From Rariglobus hedericola (GTDB lineage: Bacteria; Verrucomicrobiota; Verrucomicrobiia; Opitutales; Opitutaceae): 64,000 nt of DNA. Location: the NCBI RefSeq assembly GCF_007559335.1, contig NZ_VMBG01000002.1, positions 248,001 to 312,000 on the forward strand, written 5' to 3'. The first letter of the stretch is position 1. Each line of letters opens with the position of its first letter. Both the position numbers and the translations under genes were made by a program. Shown piece after piece: positions 1 to 8,040 of the stretch. The notes below the pieces were generated by a model. That model ran no database searches. It had not been told where the DNA came from and worked only from the letters and a program-made list of their open reading frames with translations.

Positions 1-780
1 GATCCGGACGATAGTCTCGTCCTCTGGGACGCCGACGAAGTAGGTCTGCTGGCGGCGGCTGATCCGCTCTGGCATGAATTGCACGAGGCGGCGGCGGCGT
101 TTCGCGAATTGTTGCCCATCGTTTCGCTCGAAGACTTTGGGTTTCCTGAACACGTGGAGGATTTGCTGGCCGAGTGCGGTCCGCGACTGCGTCCGATCAG
201 CAGTGGCGTGGAGGCGACGGCGTTCGAGGCGCAGGACCATTCGATCTATAAATTTTTCATGCCGCGTGAAAGCGGACGCATCGGCGGCACGTTTGCGTTT
301 CGCCGAGGCGAGGAAGTCGCGTTGCTGGCGGATGCGGCCGACGGCAGCTACCGCGCGATGTTGGAAAAATTCGACCTGATCGTGCGGCTCGACGGCATGC
401 CGACCGAAGTGATCGGCGTGACCAAAAATGAAGGCGTGCTCATCACGAAACAAACGCTCGGCAGCCTGCTCTCCGAAGGCGCGGATACGTCAGGTGTGCA
501 GCCGGCGGCGTTGATCCCGATCCCGTCGCGGTTTCTACGAGCGCACCGCGATCATCCGCGGCTCTATTTTGTGGATGGCACGCCGTGGCTGGTGGCCGAC
601 CTGCATTCGAAAAATCTCGTGCGCGCCGTGGACGGACAACTGCGGGCGATCGACCTGCTGGCTGCGCCTTTCCCGGCGGAGTTGGTGGCGAAAGAGCCGT
701 TGCTAACGGACTGGCTGGAGCGCGCACGGCTCGACCCCAAGGCGGCGCTGCTGCGGCCGGTGCACGACGACGAACTGTGA
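1..780 (+). CDS. Kinase-fold-like protein, 5' end outside window
   Basis: The frame is open from the first base, so the gene starts upstream; the internal TTG at 79 is not a convincing start. The visible part is 259 residues. Residues ADLHSKN (about nt 592-612) followed 12-15 residues later by AIDLL resemble the catalytic loop and metal-binding Asp of protein-kinase-like folds, as in the kinases embedded in polyvalent phage and plasmid proteins. The upstream stretch SSGVEATAFE (nt 199-228) could be the nucleotide-binding strand region. The family assignment is an inference from these short motifs; no lysine was placed with certainty. The stop is followed within 20 bp by the convergent gene ending at 798. 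Confidence 0.55.
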   Translation, partial: DPDDSLVLWDADEVGLLAAADPLWHELHEAAAAFRELLPIVSLEDFGFPEHVEDLLAECGPRLRPISSGVEATAFEAQDHSIYKFFMPRESGRIGGTFAFRRGEEVALLADAADGSYRAMLEKFDLIVRLDGMPTEVIGVTKNEGVLITKQTLGSLLSEGADTSGVQPAALIPIPSRFLRAHRDHPRLYFVDGTPWLVADLHSKNLVRAVDGQLRAIDLLAAPFPAELVAKEPLLTDWLERARLDPKAALLRPVHDDEL

Positions 781-797
781 GGTTTTTATTTGGAGGA

Positions 798-3128
798 CTA
801 CTCCCAGATTTCTTGGGGGACGATCGTGACATCTGAATACATCCAGAAGTAGTGGTTGCCTTTGATATCCTGCCGGACCGAGTGAAGCTCATACCACTCT
901 CTCGTGGTCCACGGCACTCGCAAGGTCGCGGGCAAGGCGCGTCGGGAGACTCCGCCGTCGTCTCTCCACAGTTCACCATCTTTCAACAGCCACCACGTTC
1001 CGTGGCTATCGACTACCGGACTCGGCCAGACTTGCCCGGCGGGCCGCAGACCTTTGAAGATGCTTTCGGGAGGCGTGACCGAGGCTTTTTTGCGATCAGC
1101 TTGTTCGCGGGCATAACGGGACGGTTGGGAGGATTGTTGGCGCCAGCCGCTTTCATCCTGATAGCGCCAGACCTGTTCTGTTTCGAGCGACTCGTAAAGG
1201 GACACTTCGGGGTGTCCGTCCGCGGAGAACTGCAGACCGGCAATGCCCCCGTTATTTTTAAGTGGAGGAAGCGATTTCCAAGCGTTGGCCTTGAAGAGAG
1301 ACACGGCGTCTCCGCCCAGCCAAAGCAAAGCTTGCCCGTTCGAGTGCCAGACGGGACGGTTGTTTTCTTCGGAGCGTTTGGCGGCGAGCCAGGTGGGTTT
1401 CCCTGACGATGCCTCTTCGGCCACCCGTGCCCGCAAATTTTTATGACGCTGCCAGATGGGCTCAGGGTGACCGGGATCAAGCACCCACACGGGATCTTCC
1501 GCGCCTTTTAAAAGCCACAGCCGGCGCTCGGAATCCTGCATGAGCTTAAGCGCATTATATTTATCGTCTTCAGGTGCGGCCCACTGGCGCAACCGTTGGC
1601 CGTCCCAGTAATTCACCACTCCTTTTCCAGGGCCGATCTCCTCCAGGGCCGCGAGCGTATCGCCGATTCCTTGAACGGGTTCGCTAAACGTGATGATGGC
1701 GGGCTCTGGTTGCGCGAGGGCTGCGGCCAGTTCTCCGGGCTTCAAAATAACGGAGGAAATGCCGGTCACGATAGCCTCTCCTGAAGGCAGCACATAGGCC
1801 CCGCTTGGAAAGTGGCCACGAGATCCGATGCGCCAGCCGAGGGGGCGAATGACCGCGTCGGGTTGATTCAACGCGAGGACGTGTGCGCGATGGGGGCCGG
1901 TTAAAATCAGATGTCCATCGTAACGTATCCAGCGGGCGCCTTTCCCCGTGGTTGCCAGCATCGCCGAGCCTTGGGACGAGTTGTAGTGGAAACGTCCGTG
2001 AGCGCGCCACTCGCCGTTTTGTCGAACCCACGCCACGGCCCAAAAATATTCGTGATGACGGGCCGGGTTGTCGCCGGGATCGTTGGCGAGGGCGACTTCC
2101 AGTCCGTCTGGCCAAGCCTGCCAGAACCAGATTTTAGCGGCAGCCGGAAGAGGCGGAGAACTCCGCTGGGTGCCTGTTGATGAAATTAGATCAACGGTCC
2201 AGAGGCCTTCATTTTCCAAGGCGGCAACGGCAGTGCGTCCTTCTTCCAGCGTGACGAACTCGGTGATCGCGGAATCGGGCAGGCCGCTGATCTTGGGCGT
2301 GGCGTCAAATTTGCCATCGGCGAAACGGGTGAAGAAGCGAGGGTGATCTTTTGAATTGTAGGGATCGGCCTGTTCTCCCCACACCCAAAGAGCACCGGAG
2401 GCATCGAGAGCCATCCGTGGCTTGCGAAGAGAACTGGCGGGGATGGAAGTGAGCGGGAACGACTGCAATCCGTGACTGCGATCAAAGTTCCAAACGCCCA
2501 GGCTGCGCGTGCGTTCTTGTGGCGAGCTGAGCAGCCACAAATGATTTTCCGTTGGGATAAGCCGGTAAAAGGGAGCGGACTTCCAAGCTTCATTCTCGTC
2601 GTGTCCACGTGCAAAGAGGTCCTTTGGTTTTACCCACCTGCGTTCGCTCAAACCCAGGCGAATCCATGGCTCGGGCAAAGTGTGTCGGTAGTGAAAGAGT
2701 CGGGCGACTTGCTGCTCGTTTGGAGCCTCGGGCGATGCGGGCTCGCGCAGTTCCCACAAGGATTCGACTCCTCCTTGGGGGGAAGACCATAACGCGATGA
2801 TGCCCGCCGGCGGCGGCGAATGGCTGGTTGTGACCGGAAAGCTTCCGCGCTGCGCAGATTGATGGATTAGATGGGCAAGTGATCCTTCCCGCGGAGTGGC
2901 GTCGGCCATTTCTTTCCATCCCTGACTCGTCCAGCGCAGCAGTTTTTCATCCGAGAAACCAATGGCCCAGACTTCGCCGGTATTATCCTGAGCGGACAAT
3001 CCGACCGGGCGTGAATCAGTCTGAAAAATCGTATCGGCGCGGGTGGTGGCTCCTGCGAAAAACAGTGCGACCGCGAATAAACTGACGACGCGAATGCCGG
3101 CTGCGCGCACGGGAAAAGTAAGGGGCAT
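798..3128 (-). CDS. Secreted propeller-like protein of unknown function
   Basis: The 776-residue product begins with a classic signal peptide (hydrophobic VVSLFAVALFFAGA, then cleavage near TRAD). The start at 3128 was chosen because the signal peptide follows it directly; an upstream in-frame start at 3230 would add a non-hydrophobic leader. The mature part has many spaced W-rich strands such as EVWAIGF, GALWVWGE, RLWLLKG and GTWWLLKDGELW. These resemble the blades of two-component-type beta-propellers, and the sequence shows no catalytic motif I recognise. It is probably a periplasmic or surface protein. The gene stands alone on the minus strand and converges on the kinase-like gene. Confidence 0.6.
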   Translation of the reverse strand: MPLTFPVRAAGIRVVSLFAVALFFAGATTRADTIFQTDSRPVGLSAQDNTGEVWAIGFSDEKLLRWTSQGWKEMADATPREGSLAHLIHQSAQRGSFPVTTSHSPPPAGIIALWSSPQGGVESLWELREPASPEAPNEQQVARLFHYRHTLPEPWIRLGLSERRWVKPKDLFARGHDENEAWKSAPFYRLIPTENHLWLLSSPQERTRSLGVWNFDRSHGLQSFPLTSIPASSLRKPRMALDASGALWVWGEQADPYNSKDHPRFFTRFADGKFDATPKISGLPDSAITEFVTLEEGRTAVAALENEGLWTVDLISSTGTQRSSPPLPAAAKIWFWQAWPDGLEVALANDPGDNPARHHEYFWAVAWVRQNGEWRAHGRFHYNSSQGSAMLATTGKGARWIRYDGHLILTGPHRAHVLALNQPDAVIRPLGWRIGSRGHFPSGAYVLPSGEAIVTGISSVILKPGELAAALAQPEPAIITFSEPVQGIGDTLAALEEIGPGKGVVNYWDGQRLRQWAAPEDDKYNALKLMQDSERRLWLLKGAEDPVWVLDPGHPEPIWQRHKNLRARVAEEASSGKPTWLAAKRSEENNRPVWHSNGQALLWLGGDAVSLFKANAWKSLPPLKNNGGIAGLQFSADGHPEVSLYESLETEQVWRYQDESGWRQQSSQPSRYAREQADRKKASVTPPESIFKGLRPAGQVWPSPVVDSHGTWWLLKDGELWRDDGGVSRRALPATLRVPWTTREWYELHSVRQDIKGNHYFWMYSDVTIVPQEIWE

Positions 3129-3184
3129 GCTGCATGCTGAAGAAGCCGGACTGAAAAAGTCTAGCTTGGTTGCCTGCCCGGCGG

Positions 3185-3218
3185 AAAAACAAAAACGCGC
3201 ACCGGTTCCGGTGCGCGT
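3185..3218 (-). terminator. Rho-independent terminator of the peroxiredoxin gene
   Basis: An 11-bp perfect stem (ACGCGCACCGG at 3195-3205, complement at 3208-3218) with a TT loop is followed, reading the minus strand, by two runs of five T separated by one G. It lies 34 bp beyond the peroxiredoxin stop codon at 3252. Confidence 0.85.
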
Positions 3219-3251
3219 GAGAGCAGCCAAACGGCAGCGATGAGGGTTGGC

Positions 3252-3752
3252 TTACTTCGCGGCGAGAAATTTCAGGATGTCTTCGGCCTGCTGCTTGGTG
3301 GAGCCCTTGAGGTCGGCGTAGACGATTTTGTTGTCCTTGATGAGGTAGGCCTGGCGGCTGGCGAACAGGAGGGCGGTTTGTCCGAAAGCCTTGAGCACCT
3401 TTTTGTCGGTGTCGGCGATCAAGGTGTAGGGCAGGCGGTATTCGTCTTTGAACTTTTTCTGGGTTTCGACGCTGTCGGTGCTCACGCCGATGATCGAGAC
3501 GCCTTGCTTGGCGAGGGCCTCGTAGCCGTCGCGCAACGCGCAGCTTTGGGCGGTGCAGCCGCCGGTGAAGGCTTTCGGGTAAAAGAAAACGAGCGTGTAA
3601 GGAGTCTTTGAATACGCTTCGGAGAAGGCGAGCTCGGCGCCCGTCTCGGTCGTGGCGGTGACTTGCGGGGCGGGGTCGCCGACCTTGAGGGATTCGGCGG
3701 AGGCGAAGAGCGACATGGTGAGGAAGGCGGTGAGGGCGAGGAGGCGTTTCAT
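3252..3752 (-). CDS. Exported PrxQ/BCP-type peroxiredoxin
   Basis: This 166-residue thiol peroxidase of the AhpC/TSA superfamily reduces hydrogen peroxide and organic hydroperoxides using thioredoxin-like donors. The N-terminus MKRLLALTAFLTMSLFASA is a signal peptide, so it should act in the periplasm. The active site reads AFTGGCTAQSCALRD: Cys66 is the expected peroxidatic cysteine and Cys71, five residues on, the resolving cysteine, the spacing typical of the PrxQ/BCP subgroup. The start at 3752 places the signal peptide at the N-terminus; the longer frame to 3815 adds an unlikely leader. The gene has its own terminator and no obvious operon partner. Confidence 0.92.
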   Translation of the reverse strand: MKRLLALTAFLTMSLFASAESLKVGDPAPQVTATTETGAELAFSEAYSKTPYTLVFFYPKAFTGGCTAQSCALRDGYEALAKQGVSIIGVSTDSVETQKKFKDEYRLPYTLIADTDKKVLKAFGQTALLFASRQAYLIKDNKIVYADLKGSTKQQAEDILKFLAAK

Positions 3753-3828
3753 CGGGATATGAAACGCACGGTGTTCGCAGCCGGATGCATTCGCAAGCGG
3801 CGCGGAGTGAATCACTCGCGCGACCGGC

Positions 3829-4800
3829 TCAGGCGCACGGCAGGACGACGTGGAACGTGGTGCCGTGGCCTAGTTCGCTCTCGCACCAGACGCGGCCCTT
3901 CAGGAGGTCGGTGAGGCGTTTGACGATGGCGAGGCCGAGGCCAGAGGCGGTTTCGCCGCCGGTGGGGCGCGCGGAGAGGCGGGCGAATTTGCGGAAGAGT
4001 TTTTTCTGGTCGACGGCGCTGATGCCGGGGCCCTGGTCGGTGACGGAGAAGTGGAGCTCGCCGCTGCGGGCCTGAAGGGAGACGGTGACCACGCTGCCCT
4101 GCGACGCGTATTTGAGCGCGTTGGAGACGAGGTTGTTGGCGATGCGCACGAAGGCCTCGGGGTTGACGGTGACGATGCCGTCGGAGGGCTCGATTTTGAA
4201 GACGAGGCTCATGCGTTTACGGCGGGCGGAGCCACTCAGCGTGCCGGCGATCTGGTCGCGGAAACCGGTCAGGGTGTGTTCGCTGGCGGGGAATACGAGG
4301 GGGCCGGATTCGAAGCGGTAAAGGTCAACCAAGTCGGCCACCATGGTGAGCATGTCGCCGCCGAGTTGATGGATGTCGGCGCCCATCTCGCGGTGTTCGT
4401 CGGGCGTGGACAGCGTGGGGTCGGAGATGATCTGGGCGAGTCCGCAGATGCCGGAGAGCGGGCTCTTCAAGTCATGGATGGCCATGGCGAAGATCTCGTC
4501 TTTTTCCTGCTGAAGGGAGCGGAGCTCGGTGTTGAGGGTCTCGACCTTGGCGAGGGCTTCAGTGAGCTCGCGACTGGTGCGGCGCAACTGGAGCTGCGTG
4601 GAGTCGCTCACGGCGGTGACCTTCATGGTCTGCCGGAGAAGGCGGCGGTAGTTTTTGATGACCTCGCGAAACGGCTCGTAGACGACGTCGCTCAGTTGCT
4701 GGCGGGTGAGCGCATTTTCGGCCAGGCGAAGGGCGGCGGTTTCCTTCGCATAGAGGCTTTCGACGGCTTGGTCGCGGGAGGCTCGATCGGCTTTGGCCAT
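3829..4800 (-). CDS. Soluble sensor histidine kinase of a Sia-type operon
   Basis: The 323-residue protein has an H-box with His109 (HDLKSPLSG), an N-box (NNLVSNALK, from about residue 222), a G1 box (VTDQGPGI, about 253-260) and a G2 box (SGLGLAIVKRL, about 286-296), the complete HisKA/HATPase set. Residues 1-105 are mostly helical with no membrane segment and no receiver domain, so it is probably cytoplasmic and fed by a partner. It is the last gene of an operon with SiaC-like, SiaB-like and Amt-SpoIIE genes, 6 bp behind the SiaC-like stop. In Pseudomonas the corresponding slot is a diguanylate cyclase (SiaD), so the output here appears to be a phosphorelay. No response regulator lies next to it. 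Confidence 0.92.
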   Translation of the reverse strand: MAKADRASRDQAVESLYAKETAALRLAENALTRQQLSDVVYEPFREVIKNYRRLLRQTMKVTAVSDSTQLQLRRTSRELTEALAKVETLNTELRSLQQEKDEIFAMAIHDLKSPLSGICGLAQIISDPTLSTPDEHREMGADIHQLGGDMLTMVADLVDLYRFESGPLVFPASEHTLTGFRDQIAGTLSGSARRKRMSLVFKIEPSDGIVTVNPEAFVRIANNLVSNALKYASQGSVVTVSLQARSGELHFSVTDQGPGISAVDQKKLFRKFARLSARPTGGETASGLGLAIVKRLTDLLKGRVWCESELGHGTTFHVVLPCA

Positions 4801-4806
4801 GATGGT

Positions 4807-5178
4807 TTAGATCGCGACCAAGCGGTAAGGGAGGGAAAGATCTTCGCCGAATTCCTCGCCGGCTTCCTGCATGACTTCGAGAGCGGGGCGGTAGTGCCAC
4901 TCGACCTCGATTTGGCCGCCGGAGCGGTGGTAGTCGTCGAGCTGGAGGAGGAGATCGAGGAGTGCCTTGGTGGAGCTGGTGTTCAAGTAGCTGAAGGCGA
5001 GGACCACTTTGAAGGCCGGTTTATCGGCGAGAAATTCGCGCAACCAGGAGAACAGGGGCGCGTAAAAATCGCTCACGTTTTCCGGGTAGGATTCGCCCTC
5101 GATGCGGAGCGTGGAGCTCGCGGCATCGTAGCGGACGTGAGGCGTGGTGTCGGTGGGAGGGAGGTCGAGAGCGGTCAT
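4807..5178 (-). CDS. siaC: SiaC-family (DUF1987) phospho-switch protein
   Basis: The 123-residue product matches the SiaC/DUF1987 family: a short alpha/beta fold resembling anti-sigma-factor antagonists. The conserved loop FSYLNTSSTKAL (residues 62-73) holds the Thr/Ser cluster where Pseudomonas SiaC is reversibly phosphorylated. In the known system SiaB phosphorylates SiaC, SiaA dephosphorylates it, and free SiaC activates a diguanylate cyclase. Its start overlaps the stop of the SiaB-like gene by 4 bp (ATGA), implying translational coupling and matched amounts. Here the downstream partner is a histidine kinase, so the target of SiaC may differ. The symbol denotes family membership, not proven orthology. 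Confidence 0.85.
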   Translation of the reverse strand: MTALDLPPTDTTPHVRYDAASSTLRIEGESYPENVSDFYAPLFSWLREFLADKPAFKVVLAFSYLNTSSTKALLDLLLQLDDYHRSGGQIEVEWHYRPALEVMQEAGEEFGEDLSLPYRLVAI

Positions 5179-5726
5179 GACGAGAGGCCTTTGGCGATCG
5201 GAACGGAAAGGGAGAAGAAGACGGTGTCGTTGTCCTGCGGGAGCAACGTGTAGGCGGGAGGTGTGGCGGCGCGGCGGCAGACCTCGATCAGGCCGAGGCC
5301 GGCGCCGACGCTGCCCTCGGGCGGGCCGGAGCGACGTCGTTCCTTGTGAAGTTGTTTCAGGGCGTCGCGATCAAGCGTGGCGAGGTGGGTGAGTTGGGCA
5401 GAGAGCGCGTCGGCGGCGCGGATCGTGACGAGGTTGCCCGAGGAAACGGTGAACGTGTCCTCCTGTTCGCTGACGAGAACGATGCCGATGCCGCGGCTGG
5501 ATTCGGCGGGGCCGCTGCGCTCGGCGGAGTAGCGCAGGATGTTTTGCGTGAGCTCGATGAAAGTGCCGAAGAGGATGAGGCGGTTGTTTTCACTGAGGCC
5601 TTCCTGGGCCTGGATGAGTTTACCGTATTCGACCATGATCTCCTGGGTGACGATTCCCATGAAGGAGAGCACGAGACGTTGCTCGCGCATGGCGAGGTAG
5701 TGGGAGTGAAGCAGTTCGGGTGTCAT
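5175..5726 (-). CDS. siaB: SiaB-family protein kinase
   Basis: The 183-residue protein fits the SiaB family (DUF6272), kinases with a degenerate GHKL-like fold that phosphorylate SiaC. FIELTQNILRYSA (about residues 56-68) resembles an N-box, and GSVGAGLGLIEVCRRA (about 139-154) resembles the glycine-rich G2 box. There is no signal or membrane segment, so it should be cytosolic. It sits between the Amt-SpoIIE phosphatase (15 bp upstream) and the SiaC-like substrate (4-bp overlap), the order phosphatase-kinase-substrate seen in siaABC operons. The assignment rests on motif look and gene order together. Confidence 0.8.
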   Translation of the reverse strand: MTPELLHSHYLAMREQRLVLSFMGIVTQEIMVEYGKLIQAQEGLSENNRLILFGTFIELTQNILRYSAERSGPAESSRGIGIVLVSEQEDTFTVSSGNLVTIRAADALSAQLTHLATLDRDALKQLHKERRRSGPPEGSVGAGLGLIEVCRRAATPPAYTLLPQDNDTVFFSLSVPIAKGLSS

Positions 5727-5741
5727 GGACGCGGTGAAAAG

Positions 5742-7886
5742 TTAGGGCAGGCGAAGGGCGAGCAAGGTGATGTCGTCGCGTTGAGCGGCTCCTCCGCGAT
5801 GAGCGTCGAGAGCGGCGTTGAGGGCGTCAGCCTGGGCGGACATCGGCTCGGGCGCGATGCGTTTCAACAACTCGCGCAACGGGCGGGTGTCGAAGGGCAC
5901 GCGCAGGTGGTTGGGTTGGTCGACATAGCCATCGCTGGCGAGGTAAAGGGTGAGTCCGGGCGAACGCGGGAGAGTGTGCTGGTCGAACGTGGCGCGACGT
6001 TTTTCGTGCTGGCCGCCGCCGAGGGAGATGCGGTTGCCCTTGATCTCGCCAAACGTGCCGTCGGGCAACGCCCACCACAGCGGACGATGCGCACCAGCGA
6101 AGATGATTTTATCCGCATCGATGCGAACGAGACACATGTCCATGCCGTCCTGGTTGTTGCTTCCGGCCGTGTCTTGGCGGAGCGCGTCGCGCACCTGTTG
6201 ATGCATGGTCGCCAGAATCTCGGCGGGCTCGATGATGCCCTTCTCGGCGACGATCTGCTGGAGGATCGCGTGGCCGACGAGTGACATGAACGCGCCCGGG
6301 ACGCCGTGGCCGGTGCAATCGACGACCGCGGCGAACGTGTGGTCGCCCTCGCGCAGGCACCAGTAGAAATCGCCCGAGACGAGATCGCGCGGACGATAAA
6401 CGAGCGCGTGTTCGCCGACGATTTCGGTGAGGATTTCAGGACGCGGGAGAATGGCCTGCTGGATGCGGCGCGCGTATTCGATGGAGGATACGATCTTGCG
6501 GTTGGATTCCTCGGCGGTCTCGCGCTCGGCACGCAGGCGCGTGGCGATGCCCTCGCGCAGTTCCATTTCTTCGACGACCTTGGCGATGACCTGGTTGTAT
6601 TCGGCGGCGATCTGGCCGACCTCGGTGAACGCATCGAACTGGAGGCTTTGGGTGAATTCGCCCTTTGAACGGTGCCGGCCCATCTCGCTGAGGAGGTCGA
6701 TGATCTCGGTGCTCGCGCCGTGCTCGGCGACGTTGAGGCCCACGCGCTCGGCCTCGGGGCTGACGCGGAGCGGATGGATGCGGTTGATGAGCTTCAGGAA
6801 AACCCAGCCACCGCCGAAGGCCCACGCGCCCACGGCGACCACGCCGAGTGACTGGGCGCCGAGCTGGCCCCAGAAGCCGAGGCCGGTGCCGAGTTTTTCG
6901 GGCTGGCCGAAGAAGGCCACGGCGAGCGTGCCCCACACGCCCGACGCACCATGCACGGCAGTGGCGCCGACCACGTCGTCGATCTTCCACTTTTCGAGGA
7001 GAATGGTGACGTAGAAGCAGACCATTCCGCCGATGATACCGATCACGACGGCCGAGGCGGGACTGACCGCATGACAACCGGCCGTGATTGCCACGAGGCC
7101 GCCGAGCGTGCCGTTGAGCGTGTCGGGCAGGTCAGGCAGGCCCTTGATTTTCCACGCGGTGAAGAGGCCAGCCAACCCGCCGGCGCAACCGGCGAGCACG
7201 GTGTTTAAAAGGATGAACGGCACGTCCGCAGTGAGACCGAGGCGGCTGCCGCCGTTGAAACCGAGCCATGCGACGAACAGGATGAGCACGCCGAACGTGG
7301 CGGTGCCGAGACTGTGCGAACTGGCGAGAGGAGTGTTGGTGGAGAAACGCCCGATGCGCGGACCGATGATCAACACCGCGGCGAGCGAGAGCCAGCCGCC
7401 GACGCTGTGCACAGCGGTCGAGCCGGCGAAATCAACGAAGCCGAGCTTCGCGAGCCAGCCGTCGTGGTTCCAAATCCAGTGGCCGCTCAACGGATAAATG
7501 GTGCTGGAGACCAAGGCGGTCATGAGCAGGTATCCGCCGAAGCTCATGCGTTCGGCCACCGCGCCGGAGACAATCGTCGCCGACGTGGCGCAGAACATCA
7601 CCTGAAACAGGAAAAACGTCGTGTTGTGAGCCGTGGGCCAGGTTGAAAAGAGCCAGTCGCTGGTGCCCACCCAGCCGAGGGCGCTGGCGCCAAACATGAG
7701 GGCGAAGCCGAAAGCCCAGAAACACAGGCCGGCCACGCAAAAATCGAGCAGGTTCTTGATCGCGACATTGATCGTGTTTTTCGAACGCACCAGACCGGCT
7801 TCCAGCATGCAAAAGCCCGTCTGCATCGACATCACGAGGGTGGACGCGACGATCACCCATAACATATCTACACCGGAGGAAGGCAT
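5742..7886 (-). CDS. Ammonium transporter fused to SpoIIE-type PP2C phosphatase
   Basis: The 714-residue fusion joins two recognisable halves. Residues 1 to about 375 are an Amt/Rh-type channel: QTGFCMLEAGLVRSKN near the N-terminus, about eleven hydrophobic helices, and the twin conduction histidines at His160 (AVHSVGG) and His312 (AVHGASG). Residues about 380-470 form a HAMP-like or coiled-coil linker. Residues about 475-714 are a SpoIIE-type serine phosphatase with metal-binding aspartates in DLVSGDFYW (Asp506), VVDCTGHGVPGAF (Asp523) and the terminal RDDITLLAL. It opens the operon with SiaB- and SiaC-like genes and occupies the place of the membrane phosphatase SiaA. The inferred role is an ammonium-sensing receptor that controls SiaC dephosphorylation; transport may or may not be retained. 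Confidence 0.93.
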   Translation of the reverse strand: MPSSGVDMLWVIVASTLVMSMQTGFCMLEAGLVRSKNTINVAIKNLLDFCVAGLCFWAFGFALMFGASALGWVGTSDWLFSTWPTAHNTTFFLFQVMFCATSATIVSGAVAERMSFGGYLLMTALVSSTIYPLSGHWIWNHDGWLAKLGFVDFAGSTAVHSVGGWLSLAAVLIIGPRIGRFSTNTPLASSHSLGTATFGVLILFVAWLGFNGGSRLGLTADVPFILLNTVLAGCAGGLAGLFTAWKIKGLPDLPDTLNGTLGGLVAITAGCHAVSPASAVVIGIIGGMVCFYVTILLEKWKIDDVVGATAVHGASGVWGTLAVAFFGQPEKLGTGLGFWGQLGAQSLGVVAVGAWAFGGGWVFLKLINRIHPLRVSPEAERVGLNVAEHGASTEIIDLLSEMGRHRSKGEFTQSLQFDAFTEVGQIAAEYNQVIAKVVEEMELREGIATRLRAERETAEESNRKIVSSIEYARRIQQAILPRPEILTEIVGEHALVYRPRDLVSGDFYWCLREGDHTFAAVVDCTGHGVPGAFMSLVGHAILQQIVAEKGIIEPAEILATMHQQVRDALRQDTAGSNNQDGMDMCLVRIDADKIIFAGAHRPLWWALPDGTFGEIKGNRISLGGGQHEKRRATFDQHTLPRSPGLTLYLASDGYVDQPNHLRVPFDTRPLRELLKRIAPEPMSAQADALNAALDAHRGGAAQRDDITLLALRLP

Positions 7887-7959
7887 TATTGCCTGCTATG
7901 GCGCATGTTTTATGCCGAAAACGGTCCGCGATGAACAAAATTCATTAGTTCAAGCGCGT

Positions 7960-7999
7960 TGCACGGGTAGACGAAGTTAACAACTTCGTCCGCCGTGCA
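7960..7999. promoter_or_regulatory. Two-tier hairpin upstream of the Amt-SpoIIE operon
   Basis: An inner perfect stem (GACGAAGTT at 7970-7978, complement at 7982-7990, loop AAC) is nested in an outer stem (TGCACGG at 7960-7966, complement at 7993-7999). No T-run follows on either strand, which argues against a plain terminator. It lies 41 bp beyond the stop of the MuiA-family gene and about 75 bp upstream of the Amt-SpoIIE start. It could be a factor-dependent terminator or an operator/leader structure of the signalling operon. Confidence 0.55.
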
Positions 8000-8040
8000 G
8001 TTACTGCGAAAAACCGACCGGTGAACCGAGCGACGGACGA

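Noticed and set aside
4051-5253. 400-codon open frame on the plus strand
   Set aside because: It is the antisense of the histidine kinase and SiaC-like genes, with low-complexity G/E-rich translation and no motif.
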